Origin: JAMZMI01 sp049115715
Lineage (GTDB): Bacteria; Bacteroidota; Bacteroidia; Cytophagales; Cyclobacteriaceae
Length of the DNA stretch: 64,000 nt
NCBI GenBank assembly: GCA_049115715.1
Contig: JAGDZQ010000039.1
Location: 62,001 to 126,000, forward strand
Reading direction: 5' to 3'
Position 1 is the stretch's first letter; each line of letters opens with the position of its first letter. The translations under genes were made by a program, and so were the position numbers. Positions 41,657-50,965 of this stretch are shown here, piece by piece. A model generated the notes under the pieces. The model saw nothing but the letters and a program-made list of their open reading frames with translations, made no database searches and had not been told where the DNA came from.

Positions 41657-42253
41657 TTAGTTGCGTCGATTGATTTCGTCTCGGATTTTAGCAGCTCTTT
41701 CATAATCCTCATCATGAAGTGCATCATCAAGCTTTTTATTGAGCTGATCCATCGGAATGTCCTCAAGCTTTTTAGATTCCGGCTCAGGCTGAGCAGAGCT
41801 GGTAACTTTCTGTTCTACATCCACGATCTCCTCATCTTCATCACTCAGAACAATGCCAGCTTCTGTTAGAATGGTTTCGTAGGTATAAATATCCACACCA
41901 AACCTTAATCCGATAGCAATAGCATCCGAAGGACGTGCATCAATCTCAATGGTCTCATCTGCTGACATACACACGATTTTCGCAAAAAACACTCCTTCTT
42001 TCAAATCTGAGATAACTATTTCCTGAACAGAATAATTAAAATTAAAAGCGAAAGACTTGAATAAATCATGAGTCATCGGCCTATTGGGAGTAATTTTTTC
42101 TATCTCGATGGCAATCGCCTGAGCTTCGAACATTCCTATAATGATGGGCAAACGCCTATTACCACCATCCTCTCCCAAGACCAATGCAAATGATCCTGAT
42201 TGAGACTGACTAGACGAGAGCCCTAATATTTCTAGCTTGATTTTTTCTGACAT
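41657..42253 (-). CDS. Bifunctional nuclease domain (DUF151) with C-terminal UVR motif
   Basis: This 198-aa protein has a BFN/DUF151 domain (residues 3-135: LGLSSSQSQSGSFALVLGE, RRLPIIIGMFEAQAIA, DARPSDAIAIGLRFG) and a UVR motif at the end (LNKKLDDALHDEDYERAAKIRDE). BFN proteins have DNase and RNase activity in plants; bacterial roles are unclear. UVR motifs mediate contacts with UvrA/ClpC-type partners. The start codon shares a base with the EtfA stop (TAATG), so the two genes are coupled. Confidence 0.9.
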   Translation of the reverse strand: MSEKIKLEILGLSSSQSQSGSFALVLGEDGGNRRLPIIIGMFEAQAIAIEIEKITPNRPMTHDLFKSFAFNFNYSVQEIVISDLKEGVFFAKIVCMSADETIEIDARPSDAIAIGLRFGVDIYTYETILTEAGIVLSDEDEEIVDVEQKVTSSAQPEPESKKLEDIPMDQLNKKLDDALHDEDYERAAKIRDEINRRN

Positions 42254-43209
42254 TAACTCTGTTGTGCCTTTATTGCCTCTGTAAGTTTAGGTATCACCTC
42301 AAAAGCATCTCCAACCACACCGTAATCTGCTGCTTTAAAGAACGGCGCTTCTGAGTCTTTATTAATGACCAAAATATACTTGGACGAATTAACGCCTGCA
42401 AGATGTTGAATAGCTCCCGAAATTCCAACGGCAACATACAAAGATGGGCTCACTTTTATCCCCGTTTGCCCTACATGCTCATGATGAGGTCTCCAATCCA
42501 TATCTGAAACAGGTTTACTACACCCAGTAGCAGCACCAAGTGTTTTGGCTAGCTCTTCTATCATTCCCCAGTTTTCAGGCCCTTTAAGTCCTCTCCCTCC
42601 TGAAACGACTATATCTGCCTCCGGCAAAAGCACCTCTCCTTCTGCTTTTTCTGTTGAGGTAATTTTTACTTTGAAATCTGATTCATTTATCGAAGGAGAA
42701 AACGATTCGATTTGAGCTGCTCCCCCATCTTCCTTAATGGCGACAGCATTCTTTTTCAAAACAAGTATTTTTCTTTCTCCCTTAAGCTCAGAAATGGCAA
42801 ATGCTTTCCCTGTGTAGATACTGCTTTTAACTTTGAACCCTGTAGATGTGTCAGGAAGCTCACACACGTTCGACGCAAGAGCTGCTTCCGTTTTAATTGC
42901 TACACGCGCAGAGACAGGATCACCCAAAGACGATTTTGCCAATACAAGCAAATTGGCATTCTCTTTTTGCATGGCTTCAGCTATTGATGACGCATAGGCC
43001 ATTATATTATTCGAAGCTAGTCTATCTTCTGAGACCACAAGTACCTTATTGGCTCCTGCTTTTCCTAGCTTCTCAGCTTCGTCACTTTCAATTTCGCCAA
43101 AAACGATTGCTATTACATCACTTTCCACCGCAGCTGTGTAGCTTACTGCTTCAAGCGAGGACTTCTTTGATTGTCCCTCATCTAATTCTACAAATACTAA
43201 CGCTGACAT
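42253..43209 (-). CDS. etfA: Electron transfer flavoprotein alpha subunit
   Basis: This 318-aa protein shows the EtfA C-terminal FAD-binding signature: SGGRGLKGPENWGMIEELAKTLG, the DMDWRPHHEHVGQTGIKVSPSLYVAVGISGA region, in fragments. It pairs with EtfB to carry electrons from acyl-CoA and other dehydrogenases to the quinone pool. It lies one base after the etfB stop and shares a TAATG with the nuclease gene. Confidence 0.96.
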   Translation of the reverse strand: MSALVFVELDEGQSKKSSLEAVSYTAAVESDVIAIVFGEIESDEAEKLGKAGANKVLVVSEDRLASNNIMAYASSIAEAMQKENANLLVLAKSSLGDPVSARVAIKTEAALASNVCELPDTSTGFKVKSSIYTGKAFAISELKGERKILVLKKNAVAIKEDGGAAQIESFSPSINESDFKVKITSTEKAEGEVLLPEADIVVSGGRGLKGPENWGMIEELAKTLGAATGCSKPVSDMDWRPHHEHVGQTGIKVSPSLYVAVGISGAIQHLAGVNSSKYILVINKDSEAPFFKAADYGVVGDAFEVIPKLTEAIKAQQS

Positions 43210-43210
43210 C

Positions 43211-43948
43211 TTATATAACTTTTGCTTCGTTTTTCAATAAATTAACTAGTTCTGTAAGGTTATCTGAATCCACAAGCTTAACTCCTGTTTTCACTGGGGG
43301 TAGCTCATAAATACTAACTTCATTTTGTGCCGCATCCGATGTAGGCGAAACAACACTAAGTGGTTTGGTCCTTGCAGACATAATGCCTCTCATATTTGGG
43401 ATTTTCCATTCCGCTATCGGCTCTTGACATCCAGCAACAAAGGGAAGTTCAAGCTCCATATATTCCTTACCTCCTTCGATCTCTCTCATAATCTTCGCTG
43501 TAGATCCATCTACATCAAGCTTCATTACTGGGGACACTGAGGGAATACCCAACAACTCCCCGACCATGCTGTGAACTTGTCCTCCATTGAAGTCAATGGA
43601 CTCTCTTCCCATTAGGATCAAATCATAGCTACCTTCCTGAGCTATCTTAGCTATCTGCTTCGCTACAAAATATGCATCTGTTGGAAATGTGTCAATACGA
43701 ATAGCATCATCAGCACCTATGGCAAGCGCTTTCCTAAGTGTGGGCTCGGTTTCTGCCTCTCCTACATTTAATACAGTGATAGAGCCACTTAATTGTTCTT
43801 TGAGCTCAACTGCTCTGGCAAGAGCATAATCATCATATGGGCCAATAATATATTGTACGCCAGTTTTGTCAAATTTTGTATTTCCATCTGTAAAGGAAAT
43901 CTTCGATGTGGTATCTGGCACATGGGTGATACAAACCAGTATTTTCAT
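43211..43948 (-). CDS. etfB: Electron transfer flavoprotein beta subunit
   Basis: This 245-aa protein matches EtfB: MKILVCITHVPDTTSKISF, the IIGPYDDYALARAVELKE segment, and the GRESIDFNGGQVH AMP-binding region. It is the partner of EtfA, whose gene follows after a one-base gap. A CAAGTCTA match to a reversed -7 box lies about 51 bases before the start but no convincing -33 element is seen. Confidence 0.96.
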   Translation of the reverse strand: MKILVCITHVPDTTSKISFTDGNTKFDKTGVQYIIGPYDDYALARAVELKEQLSGSITVLNVGEAETEPTLRKALAIGADDAIRIDTFPTDAYFVAKQIAKIAQEGSYDLILMGRESIDFNGGQVHSMVGELLGIPSVSPVMKLDVDGSTAKIMREIEGGKEYMELELPFVAGCQEPIAEWKIPNMRGIMSARTKPLSVVSPTSDAAQNEVSIYELPPVKTGVKLVDSDNLTELVNLLKNEAKVI

Positions 43949-44101
43949 TAAATCTATTATTTGGGGTTAAAAATATTTCGTATTGCAATAGTTAAAAACA
44001 AGTCTAATCAAAGTCCGTTTCTCCACTTATAATCCCACTTGTTTCACTGATATTTGAATTAATAAACATTCGGTTGAAAGTTAGTAAATATCCTAGCAAC
44101 G

Positions 44102-44422
44102 ATGAACAAGGAAAGAATCAAACAATTAATCAAATTCATAGAGGAAGATACTTCAGATCCTTTTCCTAAATATGCTCTGGCGATCGAACATCTTCAAGAT
44201 AATAAACCAAAAAGCAGAGAATTGTTTGAGGAATTAATGCAAAATCACCCAAACTATATTGGGACGTATTATCATGCCGCGAATTTATACGCTGAGTTAG
44301 GCGAACGAGAGAAAGCCGAAAGTGTTTTTGAAGAAGGAATTCAAAAAGCTAAGGAGCTCAATGAAATGCATGCTCTCAAAGAACTAAATGCTTCGTATAT
44401 GAATTTTCAGTTTGAGTATTAA
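44102..44422 (+). CDS. Small TPR-repeat protein
   Basis: This 106-aa protein is made of about two and a half tetratricopeptide repeats (KYALAIEHLQDNKPKSRELFEELMQNHPNY, in fragments, then YYHAANLYAELGEREKAESVFEEGI). It has no signal peptide, so it is a cytosolic scaffold. The function is unknown. It is convergent with the protein gene at 44616. Confidence 0.88.
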   Translation: MNKERIKQLIKFIEEDTSDPFPKYALAIEHLQDNKPKSRELFEELMQNHPNYIGTYYHAANLYAELGEREKAESVFEEGIQKAKELNEMHALKELNASYMNFQFEY

Positions 44423-44484
44423 TGACATTCTCAAGTATTTCGTACGTTCAAATACTCATATTTCATACTAAGGCTGCTTAGATT

Positions 44485-44573
44485 AGACACCATCACAAAC
44501 CATATCTATGGAATTGTGTCTTTGCTGCGGTCTCAGAATTATTTACCGCCTTATCAAAAGGTCATATTGGCGG
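44485..44573. other. Structured intergenic region with mutually exclusive hairpins
   Basis: Between the convergent TPR gene and the gene at 44616, 193 bases hold several stems. AGACAC (44485-44490) pairs with GTGTCT (44516-44521), enclosing a CCAT-ATCT-ATGG stem. GCGGT (44527-44531) can pair with ACCGC (44545-44549), but the same CCGCC (44546-44550) can pair with GGCGG (44569-44573) instead. This alternative pairing could be a terminator, attenuator or a small RNA. Confidence 0.35.
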
Positions 44574-44615
44574 GTGCTCCGTCGTAACACAGAATGAAAT
44601 TTAGGCCTGATATAG

Positions 44616-45815
44616 TCAATTTCTTCTTTTGGAATTTCGAAACTCCCAGTACAATGACGCACCATATATAGAGTGCCTACCAGACAAGTCTGGTGTTACT
44701 TTATCAAAGTTGAACTTGGAGCTCTGATAGATAAACTTAATTCCAAGTTCATTTTCTATTTCCCCATAATACCCGCTCGATTCCCATTCAAATATCTTGA
44801 CATCAAGCCCTCCTCCGACTCCAAAAACAAATGAGGATAAATCAAACTTCTTATTCCCTCTCGCATCATTTTCAACAGGTGAAACCGAAAACCCACCAAT
44901 AGATACTGTTGGGTAAAGCCTCAATCGGTTATTCGAAATCAAATGAAATCCTCCATAAAAATCAAAAAATAACGGATTCAAAGCCACCTCGCCTCTTTGA
45001 AAATCCTGACCTTTCACATTCAAATCATCCTTAATATCTCCCCCTCCCCCAATGATTTTAAAACCAAGAATCCATCTTTTGTAGATAAAATCAAAACCTA
45101 TGATGGCAGGCACTTTTGCTTTGATATAATTAGCTGTATTTCCTGTTATGTTTAAATATCCAGATCCCATGTAGAAATCGAAAGCTGACTGTTGGCTAAC
45201 TGTTTCAAATATTACATTTCCTCTAATATAACTCTCATAGACAGAGTTCTTATGTGTCGTCAAGTACTGGTTACCGATAAGATTCAATGCTTCCTGAGTA
45301 TTTATGAAATTTCTATTTCTAATCAGAAGAACATTTAAATACAGTTTTATAAAATCTTTATCTTCTATTGAAGAATCCATGTAATGATCAATATCGGATT
45401 CTATCTTAGACTGATAACTTTCCACAAGTCTGACTAATTGGTAGTAATAGTAGTCATTGACAAACATGTAAGCACCTCCATTAGCATATTGAGAGCCTGA
45501 ATTTGATTGTTCAAGAATTTGCTCAAGAGCCTGCTTGTATTTGCGAATTACGATATTAGTAATCAGATCTTCTTGCGGATAAAACGGCTTTGGAAGATTC
45601 TCATCAACATGATCATTCAAATACTGATATACCTCCGCAGCTTTTTCTATATTCCACGTTTTGACACTGTTGATTATCAATCCTCTTGAATTTTTAATCA
45701 AAAGAACGCTAGTATCTCTATAATTGAGAATTTCCTCTTTGATAAGAGGGTCTTGAGCGTACGCTACTGAACTACAGAATATTGAGATACATAAAACATA
45801 TTTTCTAAGTCTCAT
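44616..45815 (-). CDS. Exported protein, probable outer-membrane-associated, function unknown
   Basis: This 399-aa protein has a signal peptide (cleavage near SVAYAQ, residue 21) and a helical N-terminal half. The C-terminal half (about 210-399) alternates polar and aromatic residues in short strands with GGGGD and GGGLDVKIFEW turns and ends in LYWEF, so it may be a small beta-barrel or porin-like protein. I do not recognise the family. It starts 32 bases after the dnaB stop on the same strand. Confidence 0.65.
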   Translation of the reverse strand: MRLRKYVLCISIFCSSVAYAQDPLIKEEILNYRDTSVLLIKNSRGLIINSVKTWNIEKAAEVYQYLNDHVDENLPKPFYPQEDLITNIVIRKYKQALEQILEQSNSGSQYANGGAYMFVNDYYYYQLVRLVESYQSKIESDIDHYMDSSIEDKDFIKLYLNVLLIRNRNFINTQEALNLIGNQYLTTHKNSVYESYIRGNVIFETVSQQSAFDFYMGSGYLNITGNTANYIKAKVPAIIGFDFIYKRWILGFKIIGGGGDIKDDLNVKGQDFQRGEVALNPLFFDFYGGFHLISNNRLRLYPTVSIGGFSVSPVENDARGNKKFDLSSFVFGVGGGLDVKIFEWESSGYYGEIENELGIKFIYQSSKFNFDKVTPDLSGRHSIYGASLYWEFRNSKRRN

Positions 45816-45847
45816 TATACTTTATTCAAATCAAGAATAAACCCTAC

Positions 45848-47383
45848 TTAAAAAGGCATTTCCTCATCATCCTTTTTGTTGGCCTTACTTGGAAGTGTGA
45901 TCGTAAAATCAGAATTCGAATTATCTGATTTAGGAAACGAATTTCCATAGCCAGAATCTGTCATCGAAGCATCCAAATCTTCGAACTTGGTGAATTTTCC
46001 AATGAACTTGAGCTGGACATTTTCAAGTTTACCATTTCTATGTTTGGCAATAATAACTTCACCTACGCCATTTAAAGGCATGCCATTTTCATCTTGAGTC
46101 ATGCCGTAATACTCCGGACGGTAAAGGAACATTACCATATCAGCGTCTTGCTCGATAGAACCTGATTCCCTCAAATCGGATAGTTGTGGTCGCTTATCTC
46201 CACCTCTGGTCTCAACTGCCCTACTCAACTGCGATAGTGCTATCACAGGCACATTAAGTTCTTTTGCTATTCCCTTAAGAGCTCTGGAAATCGATGCTAT
46301 TTCTTGCTCTCTATTACCTCCTCCAGATTTAGAAGTATCTCCAGACATCAACTGGAGGTAATCGATGATTATTAAGGAAACGCCATGCTGCGCTACAAGT
46401 CTTCGACTCTTGGCTCTGAGTTCTAAAATACTCAACCCTGGAGTATCATCAATGAATATTGGAGCTTCGGACATTTTAGACGTCTTATGTAGTAACTGCT
46501 CCCACTCATAATCGGCCAAATCTCCTTTCTTAATTTTCTCACTTTCAAGTTCTGCTTCTGCAGATATCAAACGATTTACCAACTGAACAGAGGACATCTC
46601 AAGTGAAAACAATGCCACAGGCTTGCCAAACTCCACGGCTGCATTTCTCATTGCAGAAACCACAAATGCGGTTTTACCCATACCAGGTCGTGCAGCTATA
46701 ATGACCAAATCAGAAGGCTGCCATCCTGAAGTCACTCTATCTAGTGCTGAGAAACCACTTGGAACTCCAGTGAGACCATCTTTCTTATCTTTCTTGGTTT
46801 CAATCTCTTCAATAGCTTGATGAAGAAGAGCACTCATCTTATCGTAATTCTTCCTAATATGAGATTCTGAGACATCAAACAACGATTGCTCAGCTTTATC
46901 CAATAGCTTGAAGACATCAATAGTATCCTCATAAGCATCGTTTTGAATCTCCCCAGAAATACGAATCAACTCTCTTTTAATGGATTGCTCTGCGATAATT
47001 CGAGCATGATATTCGATATTAGCCGCAGAGTTAACTTTTGTGGTTAACTCAGAAACATAATAGGCTCCACCTACAAACTCTAGCTGACCGTTTTTTCTAA
47101 GCTGATGAACAACAGTCTTGATATCGACAGGGTCGCTATTGTTGAAAAGTTGAACGATAGATTCGAAGATTGTCCTGTTTGCTTCTTTGTAAAAACTCTC
47201 AGGCTTCAGTATCTCAATAACATTCGTCAAAGCATCTCTTTCGAGCATAAGAGCTCCAAGTATGGCTTCTTCTATCTCTATAGCTTGTGGAGGCATCTTA
47301 CCAAGTTGACCTGACATATCTGTCAAACCTGTTCTTCTTGCCTTGTCGGCAAACCTTAGAGCGGATGATTTTCCTCCTTCCAT
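45848..47383 (-). CDS. dnaB: Replicative DNA helicase
   Basis: This 511-aa protein has the DnaB N-terminal helical domain (MPPQAIEIEEAILGALMLERDAL) and the RecA-like hexameric helicase domain with Walker A RPGMGKTAF near 237, DEAD-like IIDYLQLM and the LRESGSIEQDADMVMFLYRP motif. The C-terminal tail is longer than usual and polar. It unwinds DNA at the replication fork. A perfect -7 box in reverse (CAAAACTA, 47410-47417) lies 27 bases before its start, without a clear -33 box. Confidence 0.97.
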   Translation of the reverse strand: MEGGKSSALRFADKARRTGLTDMSGQLGKMPPQAIEIEEAILGALMLERDALTNVIEILKPESFYKEANRTIFESIVQLFNNSDPVDIKTVVHQLRKNGQLEFVGGAYYVSELTTKVNSAANIEYHARIIAEQSIKRELIRISGEIQNDAYEDTIDVFKLLDKAEQSLFDVSESHIRKNYDKMSALLHQAIEEIETKKDKKDGLTGVPSGFSALDRVTSGWQPSDLVIIAARPGMGKTAFVVSAMRNAAVEFGKPVALFSLEMSSVQLVNRLISAEAELESEKIKKGDLADYEWEQLLHKTSKMSEAPIFIDDTPGLSILELRAKSRRLVAQHGVSLIIIDYLQLMSGDTSKSGGGNREQEIASISRALKGIAKELNVPVIALSQLSRAVETRGGDKRPQLSDLRESGSIEQDADMVMFLYRPEYYGMTQDENGMPLNGVGEVIIAKHRNGKLENVQLKFIGKFTKFEDLDASMTDSGYGNSFPKSDNSNSDFTITLPSKANKKDDEEMPF

Positions 47384-47542
47384 TTAGTAGTTGTTATTAG
47401 ACTGTCTTACAAAACTAATCATCAACTGTTGCGGGTCTAGGTATATTGGATTGTTAATTTCTCCACCCTCTTTTCCACAAGTTTTAAACATTTGATTTTA
47501 CGAAATCATTCCAAATAAATGACCCTTAGAATCAATTTAAAA

Positions 47543-47573
47543 TTTGTCGCCGACCTATTTTCACCTATTTTTG
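47543..47573 (+). promoter_or_regulatory. Bacteroidota-type promoter, exact consensus
   Basis: TTTG (47543-47546), 19 bases, then TATTTTTG (47566-47573) match the Bacteroidota TTTG/TAnnTTTG consensus exactly. The box lies 21 bases before the ATG at 47595, which supports that start and expression of the small gene. Confidence 0.7.
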
Positions 47574-47594
47574 AATTTATTCATTGAGCTCAAC

Positions 47595-47891
47595 ATGCGG
47601 ATTGATTTAAGTCCGGTACTGAATAGGCGGAGAATAATAATCACTGATAGAAATAATCTGGAAAAAACAGCTGATATACTGACAAAGGCGAGCTCAATCA
47701 TTTATGATGAAATGAAGACGCTGATAATGATGTTTTGCAGAAAAAAGGAAGAAGACGCTAAGTCAATCGAAAACTCTTTGATTGAGGAATTGAAAACAAA
47801 TTCTGCGTATTTAATAACTTCTTCAGCTGATTCATTTGAAATAATTAATAATAGAAATTTTCCATTTTATACTGCAATAAAAACCCTTTGA
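47595..47891 (+). CDS. 98-aa protein, unknown function
   Basis: The protein starts at ATG 47595 (MRIDLSPVLNRRRIIITD); a longer frame would begin at 47544, inside the promoter, and is rejected. It is a small cytosolic alpha/beta protein with a helix-rich middle (NLEKTADILTKASSIIYDEMKTL). I do not recognise it. It is transcribed divergently from dnaB, and its stop overlaps the ORF of the exonuclease (its ATG starts 3 bases after the stop), so the pair is probably coupled. Confidence 0.7.
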   Translation: MRIDLSPVLNRRRIIITDRNNLEKTADILTKASSIIYDEMKTLIMMFCRKKEEDAKSIENSLIEELKTNSAYLITSSADSFEIINNRNFPFYTAIKTL

Positions 47892-47893
47892 CC

Positions 47894-48691
47894 ATGCTGA
47901 AATTAAAAAACCCTTTGGTGGTTTTTGATCTTGAAACAACTGGAACTAACGTAGCTAAGGATAGAATCGTGGAAATGGCATTGATTAAAGTAATGCCTGA
48001 CGGAAGCACGGAAAACAAGTGCCGTAAAATAAATCCTTCGATTCCAATACCTCTTGAATCCAGTCTGATTCATGGAATATACGATGATGATGTTAAAGAT
48101 GAGGCAACTTTTAAACAAGTAGCTAAATCGCTTTCGATCTGGCTTGAGGGATGTGATTTGGCTGGCTTCAATATTTTAAAGTTTGACGTTCCGGTTCTTG
48201 TCGAAGAGTTTTTAAGAGCGGATGTTGATTTTGATGTCTCTAACAGAAAACTTATTGATGCACAGAAGATTTTTCACAATATGGAAAAGCGAAACTTAAC
48301 TTCTGCTTATAAGTTTTATTGCGGAAAGGATCTCGTAAATGCACACAGCGCTCTTGCTGATACTGAGGCCACTTTTGAAGTTCTCAAATCCCAAATTGAA
48401 AGGTATGAAGGAACGGAGATGACTGACTTAAGAGGGGAAAAAATGGGTACAATTGAGAATGACATGGCAGTGATTCACAATATAACCAATGGTAAAATGG
48501 TCGACCTGGCAGGCAGAATGGTTTTTAACAAAGATGAAAAAGAAGTATTCAACTTTGGCAAACACCGAGGCAAATTGGTTGAAGATGTATTGAAGTCAGA
48601 ACCTAGCTTTTATGATTGGTTAATGAAGGGAGATTTCCCTCTTGACACAAAAAATAAACTCACTCAAATTAGATTGAGAAATTTTGGCTAA
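47894..48691 (+). CDS. DnaQ-like 3'-5' exonuclease
   Basis: The protein is 265 aa from ATG 47894; a TTG at 47888 is also possible. It has the DEDDh exonuclease motifs: FDLETTG (Exo I), GFNILKFDVP (Exo II), and HSALADTEAT (Exo III His/Asp). The C-terminal 80 residues (FNFGKHRGKLVEDVLKSEPSFYDWLMKGDFP) form an added domain found in many bacterial DnaQ-like proteins of this type. It may proofread or process DNA or RNA; a DNA polymerase III link is not shown. Confidence 0.92.
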   Translation: MLKLKNPLVVFDLETTGTNVAKDRIVEMALIKVMPDGSTENKCRKINPSIPIPLESSLIHGIYDDDVKDEATFKQVAKSLSIWLEGCDLAGFNILKFDVPVLVEEFLRADVDFDVSNRKLIDAQKIFHNMEKRNLTSAYKFYCGKDLVNAHSALADTEATFEVLKSQIERYEGTEMTDLRGEKMGTIENDMAVIHNITNGKMVDLAGRMVFNKDEKEVFNFGKHRGKLVEDVLKSEPSFYDWLMKGDFPLDTKNKLTQIRLRNFG

Positions 48692-48759
48692 ACAGTATGG
48701 CCACCCTTGAATCTATTTTTAGTTAACAGTATTTAAAAAATCACATTTCAACACTTAAT

Positions 48760-50931
48760 ATGCCTAAAACGATCATTGTCTCTAATAGACTACCAGTCAG
48801 AATTACAGAAGAGGAAGGCAAGTATGTTTATCAACCAAGCGAGGGAGGACTAGCAACAGGGCTGGGCTCTATCTACAAAGAAGGTGATAATGTATGGATT
48901 GGCTGGCCAGGTATGGAGATACCTGAGGAGAGTGACAAAAAAGAGGTTACCAAAAATCTAGTTAAGGAAAACATGAAACCTGTTTTCCTCACAGCGTCTG
49001 AGATCGAAGAGTACTATGAAGGGTTCAGCAATGAAACATTGTGGCCGAACTTTCATTATTTTAATCAATACATCGTTTTCAATGAAGATCAGTGGAGGTC
49101 TTATAAGCAGGTAAATAAAAAGTTTGCAGAAGCTATAGCATCCGTTATGGAGCCAGAAGATACGATCTGGATTCATGATTACCAGCTCCTGCTACTTCCT
49201 CAATTAATAAGAGACATATCGCCAAAAGCAAGCATCGGTTTCTTTCTTCATATACCTTTCCCATCGTACGAGTCCTTCAGGCTTCTGCCATGGCGAAGAG
49301 AACTCTTGCTTGGAATGCTTGGAGCTGACTTCCTTGGATTCCACACGTATGATGACATGAGACACTTTCTTTCTTCTGTTAATCGATTGGCGGGATTAGG
49401 AAACTCCGATGGTCGAATAAATGTAGATAACAGAAAAGTTTTAGTCGACGCATTGCCAATGGGTATCGATTACCAAAAATTTGAGATGTCTGCCTCCGCG
49501 CCTGAAACTTTATCTAGGGAAGTGCGATACCGTACCGGAATAGGCAATCAAAGGTTGATGCTATCGGTAGACAGACTGGACTACTCCAAAGGTATTCCGC
49601 AGAGATTGAAGGCTTTTGAGTTGTTTCTAAAAAACAACCCCTCTTTTCATGGACAGGTGTCTTTACTTATGGTGGTAGTACCATCAAGAGACAAAGTAGG
49701 GAAATACAAGGAGTTAAAAGAAGAGGTGGATTTGCTTGTTGGGAGAATAAATGGGAATTACGGGAAAATGAATTGGACTCCAATTCATTACTTCTATAGA
49801 TCATTCTCACTTACAGCACTATCCGCTTTCTACAGAATGGCTGATGTTGCGCTTGTGACACCTATGAGAGATGGAATGAACCTGGTATGCAAAGAATACA
49901 TTGCAAGTAAACTCGATAAAAAAGGTGTACTAATTCTAAGTGAAATGGCTGGTGCCAGCAAAGAGCTATCAGATGCGATTTTGATTAACCCAAATAATCT
50001 AGAGCAGATGGTGGATGCCATCAAAGCAGCACTCGAGATGCCTGAAGCGAAGCAGATTGCAAATATGGAATCTATGCAAAGCTCAATAAAAAGGTACAAC
50101 ATCCATCACTGGGTAAATCTTTTCATGGAGCGCTTGACTACTTCCAAAAATGAACAAAAGGCTTTGGAAACAAAGGTGTTGGATAAGAAATTAAAAAATA
50201 ATATCGTTGAAGCTTACAAAAAGGCAAAGAAGAGATTAATATTCCTAGATTATGACGGTACACTTGTTGGTTTTCATTCCGATCCATTGAGTTGCAAGCC
50301 GGATAAAGAATTAATAGATATCCTAAATAAACTGACTGCTGATAAGAAAAATAGTGTTGTCGTAATCAGTGGACGTGGAAGAGATACATTAGGTGATTGG
50401 TTGAGTCCATTTGATCTTGAATTGGTCGCTGAACATGGGGTTTGGATTAAGGAAAGAAATAAAGACTGGAGAACATTAATCAATCTGGGCTACAATTGGA
50501 AGACTGAAATCATGAGTGTTCTGGAAGGGTATGTAGACAGAACACCTGGTAGCTTTGTAGAGCAAAAAGATTATTCTCTTGTCTGGCACTATAGAAAGGT
50601 CGAAACAGGACTTGGTGAAGAGCGTACTCGTGAGCTTACAAGCCGCTTAAAATATGCTACTGTAGATAAGAATCTAAAAGTTCTGGAAGGCAATAAGGTT
50701 GTTGAAATAAAGAACTCAGAGATAGATAAAGGAAGGGCTGCTAAGCTTTGGCTTAACAATCAAAAAGCTGACTTTATAATGGCATGTGGAGATGACTGGA
50801 CTGATGAAGACACTTTCAGAGCTATGCCAAAAGAAGCCTACAGTGTTAAAGTAGGAAGTAATTCGTCTGCAGCTAACTTTAGAGTGACCGATTTCACAGA
50901 AATCCGATCACTCCTCAATTCATTATCGTAA
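48760..50931 (+). CDS. otsA: Bifunctional trehalose-6-phosphate synthase/phosphatase (OtsA-OtsB fusion)
   Basis: This 723-aa protein begins with a GT20 synthase domain (1-465): SNRLPVRI, GWPG near 50, HDYQLLLLP, SVDRLDYSKGIPQR and MRDGMNLVCKEY. A HAD phosphatase domain (about 485-723) follows: FLDYDGTLVGF near 495, VISGRGRD, and GDDWTDEDTF. The protein makes trehalose 6-phosphate from UDP-glucose and glucose 6-phosphate and then trehalose, an osmoprotectant. It is convergent with the GH15 gene, sharing a terminator. Confidence 0.96.
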   Translation: MPKTIIVSNRLPVRITEEEGKYVYQPSEGGLATGLGSIYKEGDNVWIGWPGMEIPEESDKKEVTKNLVKENMKPVFLTASEIEEYYEGFSNETLWPNFHYFNQYIVFNEDQWRSYKQVNKKFAEAIASVMEPEDTIWIHDYQLLLLPQLIRDISPKASIGFFLHIPFPSYESFRLLPWRRELLLGMLGADFLGFHTYDDMRHFLSSVNRLAGLGNSDGRINVDNRKVLVDALPMGIDYQKFEMSASAPETLSREVRYRTGIGNQRLMLSVDRLDYSKGIPQRLKAFELFLKNNPSFHGQVSLLMVVVPSRDKVGKYKELKEEVDLLVGRINGNYGKMNWTPIHYFYRSFSLTALSAFYRMADVALVTPMRDGMNLVCKEYIASKLDKKGVLILSEMAGASKELSDAILINPNNLEQMVDAIKAALEMPEAKQIANMESMQSSIKRYNIHHWVNLFMERLTTSKNEQKALETKVLDKKLKNNIVEAYKKAKKRLIFLDYDGTLVGFHSDPLSCKPDKELIDILNKLTADKKNSVVVISGRGRDTLGDWLSPFDLELVAEHGVWIKERNKDWRTLINLGYNWKTEIMSVLEGYVDRTPGSFVEQKDYSLVWHYRKVETGLGEERTRELTSRLKYATVDKNLKVLEGNKVVEIKNSEIDKGRAAKLWLNNQKADFIMACGDDWTDEDTFRAMPKEAYSVKVGSNSSAANFRVTDFTEIRSLLNSLS

Positions 50932-50936
50932 AAAAC

Positions 50937-50965
50937 TAAACCAGACTTACAAAAAGTCTGGTTTA
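50937..50965. terminator. Bidirectional terminator between OtsAB and GH15 genes
   Basis: The arms 50937-50948 (TAAACCAGACTT) and 50954-50965 (AAGTCTGGTTTA) form a perfect 12-bp stem with an ACAAA loop. The plus strand is followed by T-rich sequence and the minus strand by TTTTTT from the other side, so it can end both convergent transcripts. It overlaps the last codons and the stop of the GH15 gene. Confidence 0.85.

Noticed and set aside
44423..44615. tRNA or CRISPR-like signal
   Set aside because: The hairpins do not form a cloverleaf, and there is no repeated spacer-repeat pattern here or anywhere else in the window.
47544..47594. Longer frame of the 98-aa gene
   Set aside because: It overlaps an exact promoter and would start before the predicted transcript start.
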